Assembly (NCBI RefSeq): GCF_011008905.1
Contig: NZ_JAAIVI010000017.1
Coordinates: 1,775,750-1,839,749 of the forward strand
DNA from: Wenzhouxiangella sp. XN201
GTDB lineage: Bacteria; Pseudomonadota; Gammaproteobacteria; Xanthomonadales; Wenzhouxiangellaceae
Length of the DNA stretch: 64,000 nt
Reading direction: 5' to 3'
The position numbers and the translations under genes were made by a program. Below the pieces are notes generated by a model, which had not been told where the DNA came from, ran no database searches, and saw nothing but the letters and a program-made list of their open reading frames with translations. Each line of letters opens with the position of its first letter. The first letter of the stretch is position 1. This document shows, one piece after another, positions 46,086 through 53,965 of this stretch.

Positions 46086-47177
46086 ATGGGTCCGGCCACC
46101 CGCTATTTCGACCTCGAACAACCGTTCAAACTCTACCGTGGCGGATCGCTGCCGCATGCGCGACTGGCCTGGGAGAGCTGGGGCGAACTCGACGAGAATC
46201 GCTCCAACGCCGTTCTGATCTTCACAGGGCTGTCTCCGGGCGCTCATGCCGCCTCCAGCCCGACCGATCGCGAGCCCGGCTGGTGGGAGGACATGATCGG
46301 CCCCGGCCGCTACATCGACACCGACCGCCATTTCGTGCTGTGCGTCAATTCGCTCGGCTCGTGCATGGGCTCGACCGGCCCGGCCAGCATCAATCCAGAC
46401 ACCGGCAAGCCCTGGCGCCTGACCTTCCCGGATCTGGCCATCGAGGACATCGCGCGCGCCACGCGCCTGGTCGTCGACCATCTCGGCATCGAACGTCTCC
46501 ATGCGCTCATCGGTCCGTCGATGGGCGGCCTGACCGCACTGGCCTGGCTCAAGCAGTTTCCGGAAAGCACCCGCAAGCTCGCGCTGATCTCGACCGCCTG
46601 TTCGGCCACGCCGATGGCCATTGCCATCCGATCGCTGCAGCGCGAGGCCATCGTCACCGATCGAAATTTCCGCGACGGCAATTACACCGAGGATGCCTGG
46701 CCGGAGGTGGGCATGCGCCTGGCCCGCAAGCTGGGCATGATCTCCTACCGCTCGGCGACCGAGTGGCAGCAACGCTTCGCTCGCCAGAGCCAGGACTATT
46801 TCCCGCCGACCCTGTTCGGCATGCGTTTCGCCGTTGAGTCCTACCTGGAGACCCACGCTCGCAAGTTCGTCGGCCAATTCGATCCCTGCAGCTATCTCTA
46901 CCTGTCCCGCGCCATGGACATGTTCGACGCCTGCGACAGCGACGAATCGCTCAAGCGCATGTTCGATCGATGTTTCTCGGGTCAGTCTTTGGTTCTCGGG
47001 GTAAAAACGGATATCCTGTTCCCGCTGGTCCAGCAGAAGGAACTGGCGGTCGCGCTGGAGGCCAGCGGCAATGAAGTCGAGTACCATGAGTTGCCGTCGG
47101 TTCAAGGGCACGACGCATTCCTGGCCGACATCCCGACATTTGGCAAACCCATCAGGAAGTGGTTGAATGAGTCTTGA
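46086..47177 (+). CDS. metX: MetX-family homoserine/serine O-acyltransferase
   Basis: The 363-residue alpha/beta hydrolase has the nucleophile elbow ALIGPSMGGLTAL with S145, an aspartate in KTDILFPLVQQ and a late histidine in VQGHDAFLAD. LSPGAHAASSP and DNSLGS-type sequence (VNSLGSCMGSTGPAS) mark the MetX family. Members acylate homoserine with acetyl- or succinyl-CoA, and some in xanthomonad-like bacteria acylate serine instead. Acyl and acceptor specificity cannot be fixed here. It overlaps the downstream cysteine-dioxygenase-like gene by 11 bp. Confidence 0.9.
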   Translation: MGPATRYFDLEQPFKLYRGGSLPHARLAWESWGELDENRSNAVLIFTGLSPGAHAASSPTDREPGWWEDMIGPGRYIDTDRHFVLCVNSLGSCMGSTGPASINPDTGKPWRLTFPDLAIEDIARATRLVVDHLGIERLHALIGPSMGGLTALAWLKQFPESTRKLALISTACSATPMAIAIRSLQREAIVTDRNFRDGNYTEDAWPEVGMRLARKLGMISYRSATEWQQRFARQSQDYFPPTLFGMRFAVESYLETHARKFVGQFDPCSYLYLSRAMDMFDACDSDESLKRMFDRCFSGQSLVLGVKTDILFPLVQQKELAVALEASGNEVEYHELPSVQGHDAFLADIPTFGKPIRKWLNES

Positions 47178-47739
47178 TTTCCCCGGCAAGTCATTGATGC
47201 TCAAGGCGATTGACGAGGCCGTCTCTGCCGATTCGGCCGGAGAGATCACCCAGAACCTGCGGCGATGCCTGAGTGAAATGGTCGCCGACGAGCGCATCCG
47301 GCTGCCCGAGTGCGTGTACGACTACAGCGTCGACCACTACTGCCGGCGCCTGCTGCATCAGGACGAAGCGCGCGGCTACAGCGTGCTCGCCATGACCTGG
47401 GGCCCGGGCCAGTCCACGCCTTTGCACGACCATGCCGGCATGTGGTGCGTCGAGGCGGTCTGGCACGGCGAAATCGAAGTCGTGCAATTCGAGCTGACCG
47501 AACGCGAGGCCAACGAGTTCCGGCTCGAGCCGCGCACCACCATGCGCACCGGTGTCGGCAGCGCTGGCAGCCTGATTCCACCGCACGAATACCACACAAT
47601 CGCCAACCCCAGTCCCGATCAGCCGGCCATCACGGTGCACATCTACTCGGGCGTAATGGACGAGTGCTGCGTGTTCCAGCCCATCGGCGACGACTGGTTC
47701 CAGCGCAAATCCACCCCGCTGGGCCTGGATGCGGACTAG
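47167..47739 (+). CDS. Cysteine dioxygenase-like cupin
   Basis: The 190-residue protein has the CDO-type iron motif STPLHDHAGMWCVEAVWHGEIE and the second motif LIPPHEYHTIANPSPDQPAITVHIY, giving three histidines. Members oxidise cysteine or other thiols such as 3-mercaptopropionate to sulfinates. The substrate is not certain. It overlaps metX by 11 bp, putting thiol oxidation beside a sulfur-amino-acid acyltransferase. The tRNA-Leu gene follows. Confidence 0.9.
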   Translation: MSLDFPGKSLMLKAIDEAVSADSAGEITQNLRRCLSEMVADERIRLPECVYDYSVDHYCRRLLHQDEARGYSVLAMTWGPGQSTPLHDHAGMWCVEAVWHGEIEVVQFELTEREANEFRLEPRTTMRTGVGSAGSLIPPHEYHTIANPSPDQPAITVHIYSGVMDECCVFQPIGDDWFQRKSTPLGLDAD

Positions 47740-47809
47740 GGCAGCCCTGTCCAATTGTACGCGGGCGCTAGACAAAGCAAGCACAGATCAAGACAATAGG
47801 CCTCCCGCT

Positions 47810-47896
47810 GCCGGGGTGGCGGAACTGGTAGACGCGCCGGACTCAAAATCCGGTTCTGGAAACAGAGTGCGGGTTCGATTCCCGCCCCCGGCACCA
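47810..47896 (+). tRNA. tRNA-Leu (CAA)
   Basis: An 87-nt tRNA including encoded CCA. Acceptor arms are gccgggg/ccccggc. The anticodon stem ccgga/tccgg encloses the loop ctCAAaa, reading TTG. A long variable arm (ttctggaaacagagt) and ttcgatt T-loop fit leucine. No integrase or att-like repeat is next to it. Confidence 0.97.
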
Positions 47897-47932
47897 CTTG
47901 ACTGGCCAATCGTCCTGGCGGAAAAACCGTCG

Positions 47933-48640
47933 TCAAGGCTGCAGGTCTTCGCCTTCGTAGCCCGGATTGTTGACCGCTTTCGTCACCGGCTCGGCCATGA
48001 GCGTACCGTCGGCCGGCGGGCGCAGCAATCGCTCGGCCTCCCCGGGCGATCCCGTCAACCAGGTTTCGAAGTCTTCAGGCTCGAGGATCACTGGCGCGCG
48101 ATGATGACCGATGTCGCGTAACAGGCGATTCGGCTCGGTGGTGACCAGGGTGAAGCTTTCGATTGCATCGCCTTCAGGAGCTTCTGAGCGGTCCCACAAG
48201 CCGGCCATGACCAGCAGGTCGCCATCGGCCGGTGTGACGCGATAGGGCTGCTTGGGCCGCGTGCGCTGATCCCATTCGTAGAACCAGGAAAACGGGACCA
48301 GACAGCGCTGACTGCGCTTCCAGGCCGTGCGGAAGGCCGGCTTCTTCGCAACGGTGGTCGAAAACGCCTGGCCCGGCTCGGATCGGCAGTTCGCGGTCGC
48401 GTACTTCGGCAGTTGACCGTGCGCCCAGTGCGGCACCAGCGGCCAGACAAGGGGATCCAGCCGCCGAATGCCGTCATGGCTCCGGCAGGAGGGTATTCGG
48501 GTCCAGCTCACCTCGCCGCCCTTGCGACCCGACGGCGCTACGTTGAGGCGGTGCTGGCCGCCTTCGGGCGGCTCGTCGAGAATGTTCAGGTAGCTGTAGA
48601 CCCGCTTCCAGGAATAATTCAGGCCGCCACGTCCGCACAT
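47933..48640 (-). CDS. yedK: SOS response-associated peptidase (YedK/HMCES-like)
   Basis: The ATG at 48640 (MCGRGGLNYSW) gives 235 residues and exposes Cys2, the abasic-site crosslinking residue after Met removal. ATANCRSE (N84), WFYEWD (E122) and GHHRAPVIL (H179) match the active-site residues of the SRAP family. It forms a stable thiazolidine crosslink with abasic sites in single-stranded DNA and can reverse it. A start two codons earlier (MRMCGR) would bury the cysteine and is rejected. Confidence 0.94.
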   Translation of the reverse strand: MCGRGGLNYSWKRVYSYLNILDEPPEGGQHRLNVAPSGRKGGEVSWTRIPSCRSHDGIRRLDPLVWPLVPHWAHGQLPKYATANCRSEPGQAFSTTVAKKPAFRTAWKRSQRCLVPFSWFYEWDQRTRPKQPYRVTPADGDLLVMAGLWDRSEAPEGDAIESFTLVTTEPNRLLRDIGHHRAPVILEPEDFETWLTGSPGEAERLLRPPADGTLMAEPVTKAVNNPGYEGEDLQP

Positions 48641-48693
48641 GCGCACATATTACCGCCCCAAGCCTGCCAGTGCGGCCGACTCAGTGACCCGGC

Positions 48694-49977
48694 CTACCGG
48701 GGTTTACCCGAAAGTCGCGTGATGCCGAGCGCCTTGAGAACATAGCGCTCGTAGACCGGTTCGGCATGGCCCTTGCGAACCTTGCGCAGGAAATACTTCT
48801 CGAACGCGATCTTGGCCCAGTGCACCCATTTGCCTTTCTTGGCCCAGGTGACATTGCGCGGCGGAATCTGCGGCAGCGCCACGAACGCCACGCCCGTGTC
48901 TCCCAGGTCGGCCAGGCAGATGGCATTCCAGCTCGCCTCGGCCTCAACAGGCTTGCCTTCGAGGTCGGCAGCAATATTGTGCACAATCGCAGAGATCATC
49001 GACTCGATCATGTAACCGGTCTTCGGCGCTCCGACGGGCAGCGGCGTCTCCTCCACGGGGGGAATCGCAACGCACACCCCCGCCGAGTAGATGTTCGGGT
49101 AGTTCGGATTGCGCTGGTGCCGATCGATATTGACGAATCCCTTCGGATTGCACAGGCCTTCGGTATTGGCCACAGCAGGTACGCCGCGGAAGGACGGCAA
49201 CATCATCGAGAAGCTGAACGGGAGTTCATGGCTGCGCCGATCCTCTCCGTCGTCATTCACTTCCGTTACGTGCATGGTCCCGGGCTCGACGCGATCCACG
49301 CGAGCGTTGGTCAGCCACCGGATGTGGCGTTCACGCAGTTCGTGCTCCATCAGGCTCTTGGAGTCGCCCACTCCGCCCAGCCCCAAGTGGCCGATGTATG
49401 GCTCACTCGTCACGAAGGTGATCGGTACCTTGTCGCGCATTTTTCGCTTACGCAGATCGGCATCAACGATCATGGCAAATTCGTAGGCGGGACCGAAACA
49501 GCTCGCCCCCTGAACGGCACCGATCAAGATCGGGCCCGGGTTCTCCAGGAATCGCTCATAGTCCGCCCAAGCCTCCTCCGCGTGTTCCAGGGTGCAGATC
49601 GAGTGGGTGTAACCGGACCCCGGTCCCAGTCCCTCGATGGCATCGAAGGCAAGCTCGGGTCCGGTCGTAATGACCAGGTAGTCGTAATCAACCTCACCGC
49701 CGCCGGCCAGGGCCAGCTGTTGATCCTCCGGATCGATTTCGCTGACGGTATCGTGCACGAAGCGGATGCCGCGCTTTTCCATCGGCCCTGCCAAGGGCAC
49801 GGTGATCGCCTCTGCATCCCGCCATCCTACGGCCACCCAGGGATTGGAAGGTACGAACTGAAAGTACGGCTGGGCGCCAATGAGGGTAATTTCGTGTTCC
49901 GCCGCCAACGTATCCCGCAATTCATAGGCTGCCGGTACGCCACCGATACCGGCACCTATGATGACGATTCTGGCCAT
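48694..49977 (-). CDS. sqr: Sulfide:quinone oxidoreductase
   Basis: The ATG at 49977 (MARIVIIGAGIGGVPAAYEL) gives 427 residues. The FAD motif GAGIGG is near the start. Catalytic cysteines C128 (SICTLEHA), C160 (QGASCFGPAYEF) and C354 (WNAICLADLGD) match the three-cysteine pattern of Acidithiobacillus-type SQR. AIPPVEETPLPVGAPKTGYM and a C-terminal amphipathic region (VHWAKIAFEKYFLRK) give quinone binding and membrane docking. It oxidises sulfide to sulfane sulfur and reduces ubiquinone. It is probably monocistronic, with its promoter in an AT-rich region. Confidence 0.94.
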   Translation of the reverse strand: MARIVIIGAGIGGVPAAYELRDTLAAEHEITLIGAQPYFQFVPSNPWVAVGWRDAEAITVPLAGPMEKRGIRFVHDTVSEIDPEDQQLALAGGGEVDYDYLVITTGPELAFDAIEGLGPGSGYTHSICTLEHAEEAWADYERFLENPGPILIGAVQGASCFGPAYEFAMIVDADLRKRKMRDKVPITFVTSEPYIGHLGLGGVGDSKSLMEHELRERHIRWLTNARVDRVEPGTMHVTEVNDDGEDRRSHELPFSFSMMLPSFRGVPAVANTEGLCNPKGFVNIDRHQRNPNYPNIYSAGVCVAIPPVEETPLPVGAPKTGYMIESMISAIVHNIAADLEGKPVEAEASWNAICLADLGDTGVAFVALPQIPPRNVTWAKKGKWVHWAKIAFEKYFLRKVRKGHAEPVYERYVLKALGITRLSGKPR

Positions 49978-50046
49978 GCGCTCTTCCTGGTCTGTCCTCG
50001 GTACGCCATCCCCCATGGCAAGGCCATGCGGGCCCTTAGAACATTA

Positions 50047-50058
50047 ATTAAATTTAAT
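50047..50058. promoter_or_regulatory. AT-rich palindrome upstream of sqr
   Basis: attaaatttaat is a perfect 12-bp palindrome within a strongly AT-rich stretch (50041-50062). It lies about 70 bp before the sqr start in a GC-rich genome. It could be part of the promoter or an operator for a sulfide-responsive ArsR-type repressor; no such gene is nearby. Confidence 0.5.
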
Positions 50059-50138
50059 ATAAGGCGTTTCTAATTTTTGTGCAAGCGAGGATGCGAAACC
50101 ATCCTCATGGCCGGCAAAGGACTGTTGCGGAAGAAACT

Positions 50139-50160
50139 GCCGGGCCTCGCAGGGCCCGGC
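50139..50160 (-). terminator. Possible terminator of the FGE-like gene
   Basis: gccgggcc (50139-50146) pairs with ggcccggc (50153-50160) over a 6-nt loop. Read on the minus strand it is followed by agtttctt, a weak T-tract, 17 bp after the stop codon of the FGE-like gene. Confidence 0.5.
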
Positions 50161-50176
50161 GCAGTGGGCGGATAAT

Positions 50177-52006
50177 TTAAAGGTCGCGCGCGACCCGGAA
50201 GCCGACGCGCATGTCGGTACTGGTGGCGCGACTGGAGATTCGGAATGCCGAGCGCGACATACTCGGTGTGCTCGACCAGGAGGCACCCTTGATCACGTGA
50301 CGCTCACAGCCGGGATTGATCCAGGCTGAACCATCACCAGGCGCACGCACGAAGCTGTCATGCCAGCAGTCGGCCACCCACTCCATGACATTGCCACCCA
50401 TGTCGTACAGGCCGAAGGGATTCGCCTGCAAGGATCCGGCCGGCGCCGGCCCCCAGTGTCCGTCGGAATAGCGATTAAAGGCCACGTTCCAACGCGCGCC
50501 GGCGGGCGAGACATCTCGATCTCCCGTGACGTTTTCGATATCGTCTTCAGGCGGTGAACCACTACCCCACCAGTACGGCGTCTGCGATTCGGCACGCAGC
50601 GCGTACTCGAATTCGGCTTCCGACGGCAGGCGGTAGGAGCGCCCGGTGCGATCGGCCAACCATTCCACGTAGGCCATCGCATCGCGATGGGACACATGGA
50701 CGACCGGCAGGTCGTCATCGGCCTCTTCACCGGCATAGTCATGACGCCAGTTGATGCCGTCTTCCTCATCCATGCGGCCTGAGTTGAGATCGTACACGCG
50801 TGAACTGCCGACATTCTCGGCGTCGGTTCGGTAACCCGTGTTATCGACGAAATCGGCAAACTGCCCGACGGTGACTTCCGTGCGCGCCAGTGCAAACCCG
50901 CGGTCGAAGGTCACCCGGTGCTGCGGCCCCTCGTTGTTCATGCGGTCGGCCTCGTCTTCGGGCGAGCCCATCATGAAGCTGCCAGCTGGCATGACAACCA
51001 TCTGCGGGCCGGTAATTCCCAGCCCATCGAGTCCGTCATCGAACTGCTGGCCAGGCTCGAAGCTACCGTAAAGACGGGCATCGCTCAGCGAAGCTTCCAG
51101 CGCGTCGATACGCGCGCGGGAATGACCCAGGGCCACCAGTTCGGTGATGCCTTCTTCGGCCTGATCGTAGCGGCCCTCGTCGACATGGCTCAGCACCTCG
51201 CGATCCAGTGCTTCAATGTGCTGCTCGCGAAAATCGGCGATCGCCTGGCGAGCATCGGATGTCGCTTCCGCCCCGTCGTAAATGGACTCGGCCTCGACCA
51301 GACGAGCCTCGGCTCCCTCGAAATCGAGTTCCTCGCGAGCCATCCGAATGGCATCTTCGATCATGGCCTCGTGCGTACGCGCCAGGCCGGATTGTGCCTC
51401 CTCGTTCTCAGGCTCGAGTTCCAGCACTCGACCAAACAACTCCGCGGCGTTGTCCTCGGGTGGCGCCGTCAGTTGGCCGGCCTCGAGTGCGGCCTCGGCC
51501 TGCGCCAGGGTCTGGCCAATCGTTGCATTGCGATTGATGGCCGCCTCGGCTTGGGCAATGATTCCACGATTCGGCTCGACTTCGCGCACGACTGAAACCA
51601 GCTGCCTGGCCAGCCCGAAATTCTCGGCTGCGAGCGCGCTGCGGATGTCGCTTTCAACCTCGTCGATCAGATCGCTCAGGGCCGCCTGGGTGTCGGGATC
51701 ATTGGGTGCGAAGGCACTCGCTCTCAGCAGCGTTTGCAGGCGTTCGTCCTGTTGCGGATCGGGCAGGCTCACTTCCGGCACGGGTTCGACCGGCTGTTGC
51801 GGAATATCGATATTCTCGAAATCGATGTCGAACTCTTCCGAGCCCTCTCCCATGACATCGCTGAGGCGGCGTACGCGCCGCTCGTCTTCCGTTTCCTCGG
51901 CTTGTTCCTCAGCCTCGGCCCCTTCTTCGCTCGACTCTTGTGCCATACCCTTCGCGGGTACGAGCAGGAAAAAGCCGACGCTCATCGCGAGCAGCAGATA
52001 TCTCAT
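50177..52006 (-). CDS. Exported formylglycine-generating-enzyme-like protein
   Basis: The ATG at 52006 (MRYLLLAMSVGFFLLVPAKG) gives 609 residues with a signal peptide. An acidic Glu-rich stretch follows (about 24-50). A long helical, repeat-like region (about 80-330) holds TPR-like ARLVEAESIYDGAEA and ELEPENEEAQSGLARTHEA. The C-terminal SUMF1/FGE-sulfatase domain (about 345-609) has MPAGSFMMGSPEDEADRMNNEG, FARTEVTV-like (ALARTEVTVGQFADFVDNTG), RLPSEAEFEYALRA, GNVMEWVADCWHD and RVGFRVARDL. The catalytic cysteines of true FGE in the last segment are replaced by serine and alanine (KGASWSSTPSMSRSAFRIS), and no sulfatase gene is near. A binding or structural role is more likely than formylglycine formation. 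Confidence 0.9.
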   Translation of the reverse strand: MRYLLLAMSVGFFLLVPAKGMAQESSEEGAEAEEQAEETEDERRVRRLSDVMGEGSEEFDIDFENIDIPQQPVEPVPEVSLPDPQQDERLQTLLRASAFAPNDPDTQAALSDLIDEVESDIRSALAAENFGLARQLVSVVREVEPNRGIIAQAEAAINRNATIGQTLAQAEAALEAGQLTAPPEDNAAELFGRVLELEPENEEAQSGLARTHEAMIEDAIRMAREELDFEGAEARLVEAESIYDGAEATSDARQAIADFREQHIEALDREVLSHVDEGRYDQAEEGITELVALGHSRARIDALEASLSDARLYGSFEPGQQFDDGLDGLGITGPQMVVMPAGSFMMGSPEDEADRMNNEGPQHRVTFDRGFALARTEVTVGQFADFVDNTGYRTDAENVGSSRVYDLNSGRMDEEDGINWRHDYAGEEADDDLPVVHVSHRDAMAYVEWLADRTGRSYRLPSEAEFEYALRAESQTPYWWGSGSPPEDDIENVTGDRDVSPAGARWNVAFNRYSDGHWGPAPAGSLQANPFGLYDMGGNVMEWVADCWHDSFVRAPGDGSAWINPGCERHVIKGASWSSTPSMSRSAFRISSRATSTDMRVGFRVARDL

Positions 52007-52164
52007 CGAATTTACAGCTCCTGTTGCTGGTTTTGTGCTGGAAATGGCGTGCTCAAACAGGCTCCCCTGACCTGGATCCGGAACCAGGCGCACCATTCGA
52101 ATGTGTGAAAATAGCGTATCGAGCCGCTCACGACAACCGCCTTTCCCGATGGAGCCCGTTACCG

Positions 52165-53331
52165 ATGAACACCCCGATGCCGTGCCGAAAGCCCGCAGAA
52201 GCGCGTACAAGCGCGGCCGCAGCAGCGATCGACGACGCTGAGCTGGTGACCGAAGAGGTTGCCCTCGAACGGGCAGCTGATTGCTGGGATGCGCATCAGG
52301 CGCTGGGCATCGATACCGAATTCGTGCGCGAGCGGACCTTCCATGCCCGCCCCGGCCTCATCCAGATCAGCAGCGGCGACCAGGCCTGGCTGCTCGATCC
52401 GGTCGCCCTGCCCCGCATGCCGAGGCTGGGACGGATGCTGGCCGACGCCAATGTGACCAAGGTCCTGCACAGCGTGGGCGAGGACCTGGACGTGCTCTAC
52501 GCAGTCGGGGGCGTTTGGCCACAACCCCTGTTCGATACCCAGGTGGCGGCAGCCATGATCGGCATGCCGTTGCAATGCCGGTATGAAAACCTGGTCGAAG
52601 CTGCGTTCGGCGTTGAACTGGCTGGCGGCAAGGCACGCAGTGACTGGTGTCGCCGCCCGCTGACGGCCGGCCTCCTGCGTTACGCGGCCGAGGACGTGGT
52701 CTGGCTGCCCGACCTCAAGTTCTGCCTCGAACAAGCCCTGGAACGCGTCGGCCGGCTGGACTGGCATCGCGAGGACTGCAACCGCATCGTCGAAGCCGCG
52801 CGAGCGGGCGATACCACGCCGCCGCTGAGCCGGGTCAAGGGCGCGGGACGGCTCGAAACCAGGGAACTCGCCGTTCTGAACGCCCTGGCGGATTGGCGGG
52901 AGACAGCGGCTCGACAGCGTGATCTGCCGCGGCGCTTCGTGCTTTCCGACGAGACCCTGATCGAAATGGCTCGCAGCACCGCCGGAGAGGGGCCCGATCA
53001 GGCCATCGAGGCACTCGGAGAGCGCCAGCGCCGGCGCCACGAGGTCGAACTGCGCGATCTGCTGGCTTCGGTCGACGCCAGCGCTTTCGAACGTCCACCC
53101 TGGCTTGACCCCTTAACGCCCGCGCAACGAACACAGCTCAAGCAGGCCCAGCAGGTCGTTCGCGGCCTGGCCGCGGAGCTCGGCATCGATGCGGCGGTGA
53201 TCGCCAGCAAGAAAGAACTCACGCGTCTGATACGCGGTGAACGGCCGGATTGGCTCGACGGCTGGCGCGGCACGTTGCTGGCCGGACAACTCGAGGAGGC
53301 TTCTGTTAGTATTTCGCCACCTTCCGGATGA
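52165..53331 (+). CDS. rnd: Ribonuclease D
   Basis: The ATG at 52165 (MNTPMPCRKPAEARTSA) gives 388 residues. Exonuclease motifs are GIDTEFVRERTF (D, E), HSVGEDLDVL and LLRYAAEDVVWL. HRDC-type helical domains follow from about 210 (ETRELAVLNALADWRE). It trims tRNA precursors from the 3' end. The tRNA-Arg gene starts 4 bp after its stop, so rnd and tRNA may be read through together. An upstream start at 51940 crosses the divergent FGE-like gene and is rejected. Confidence 0.95.
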   Translation: MNTPMPCRKPAEARTSAAAAAIDDAELVTEEVALERAADCWDAHQALGIDTEFVRERTFHARPGLIQISSGDQAWLLDPVALPRMPRLGRMLADANVTKVLHSVGEDLDVLYAVGGVWPQPLFDTQVAAAMIGMPLQCRYENLVEAAFGVELAGGKARSDWCRRPLTAGLLRYAAEDVVWLPDLKFCLEQALERVGRLDWHREDCNRIVEAARAGDTTPPLSRVKGAGRLETRELAVLNALADWRETAARQRDLPRRFVLSDETLIEMARSTAGEGPDQAIEALGERQRRRHEVELRDLLASVDASAFERPPWLDPLTPAQRTQLKQAQQVVRGLAAELGIDAAVIASKKELTRLIRGERPDWLDGWRGTLLAGQLEEASVSISPPSG

Positions 53332-53335
53332 CCCC

Positions 53336-53412
53336 GCCCCGGTAGCTCAGCAGGATAGAGCAGCCGCCTCCTAAGCGGCAGGTCGCAGGTTCGACTCCTG
53401 CCCGGGGCGCCA
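53336..53412 (+). tRNA. tRNA-Arg (CCT)
   Basis: A 77-nt tRNA with encoded CCA. Acceptor arms are gccccgg/ccggggc. The anticodon stem gccgc/gcggc encloses the loop ctCCTaa, reading AGG. The ttcgact T-loop is canonical. It is placed 4 bp after rnd. Confidence 0.97.
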
Positions 53413-53421
53413 ATTTGGTTG

Positions 53422-53964
53422 TCAGTTGTTAGTTGTAACGAAATCCACAAATCCCGTTAGCCACCCATCGACCTGCTCGACGAGCTTGTCGTCGGCCTTT
53501 TCGCCGTCGAAGCGATCACCGGCTTTCGAGATGCGCAGATGGTCGGGAAAGAGAAGGCAACCCATCTGGCGCAGGTTGACCAGACTACCGGCCTGGGAAT
53601 AGGCGGTGCCCCAAGCACCCGGTGTGGCGCCGGCCAGGGCCGTCGGGCGGCTGAAGGTAGGCTTCATTTCCTCGCCGGGGCGCGTCAACCAGTCCAGGGC
53701 ATTCTTGAACACCCCCGGCATGGCCGCGTTGTACTCGGGCGTGACGAGAATCAGGCCGTCGGCCGCCTTGATCTGGCCGCGAAGTGATTCCACCGGCTCC
53801 GGAATCCCCGACTCGGCCTCGTCGTCGGCGTTATAGAGAGGAATGCCGTGCAACGTGGTCACATCGACTGTAACGTCGCCCGGGGCCGTATCAGCGATGA
53901 GATTCGCCAGTCGTGTATTGAAGGAAGCCTTGCGCAGGCTTCCCGAAATTGCGATGAGCTTCAT
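53422..53964 (-). CDS. NADPH-dependent FMN reductase-like flavoprotein
   Basis: The ATG at 53964 (MKLIAISGSLRKASFNTRLA) gives 180 residues. A flavodoxin-like fold has the FMN phosphate loop GSLRKASFN and the PEYNAAMPGVFKNALDWLTRPGE signature of YieF/ChrR-type reductases. It reduces quinones or other acceptors with NAD(P)H. The start is one base after the stop of the RND permease gene, so it probably belongs to that operon. Confidence 0.93.
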   Translation of the reverse strand: MKLIAISGSLRKASFNTRLANLIADTAPGDVTVDVTTLHGIPLYNADDEAESGIPEPVESLRGQIKAADGLILVTPEYNAAMPGVFKNALDWLTRPGEEMKPTFSRPTALAGATPGAWGTAYSQAGSLVNLRQMGCLLFPDHLRISKAGDRFDGEKADDKLVEQVDGWLTGFVDFVTTNN

Positions 53965-53965
53965 G

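Noticed and set aside
46050-47297. 415-aa minus-strand ORF opposite metX
   Set aside because: Antisense, no recognisable domain.
47810-47896. tRNA-Leu as a genomic-island attachment site
   Set aside because: No integrase and no repeat of the tRNA 3' end is found within the window.
50177-52210. 677-residue start for the FGE-like protein
   Set aside because: The extra 68 residues lie in the promoter and 5' part of divergent rnd; the signal peptide starts at 52006.
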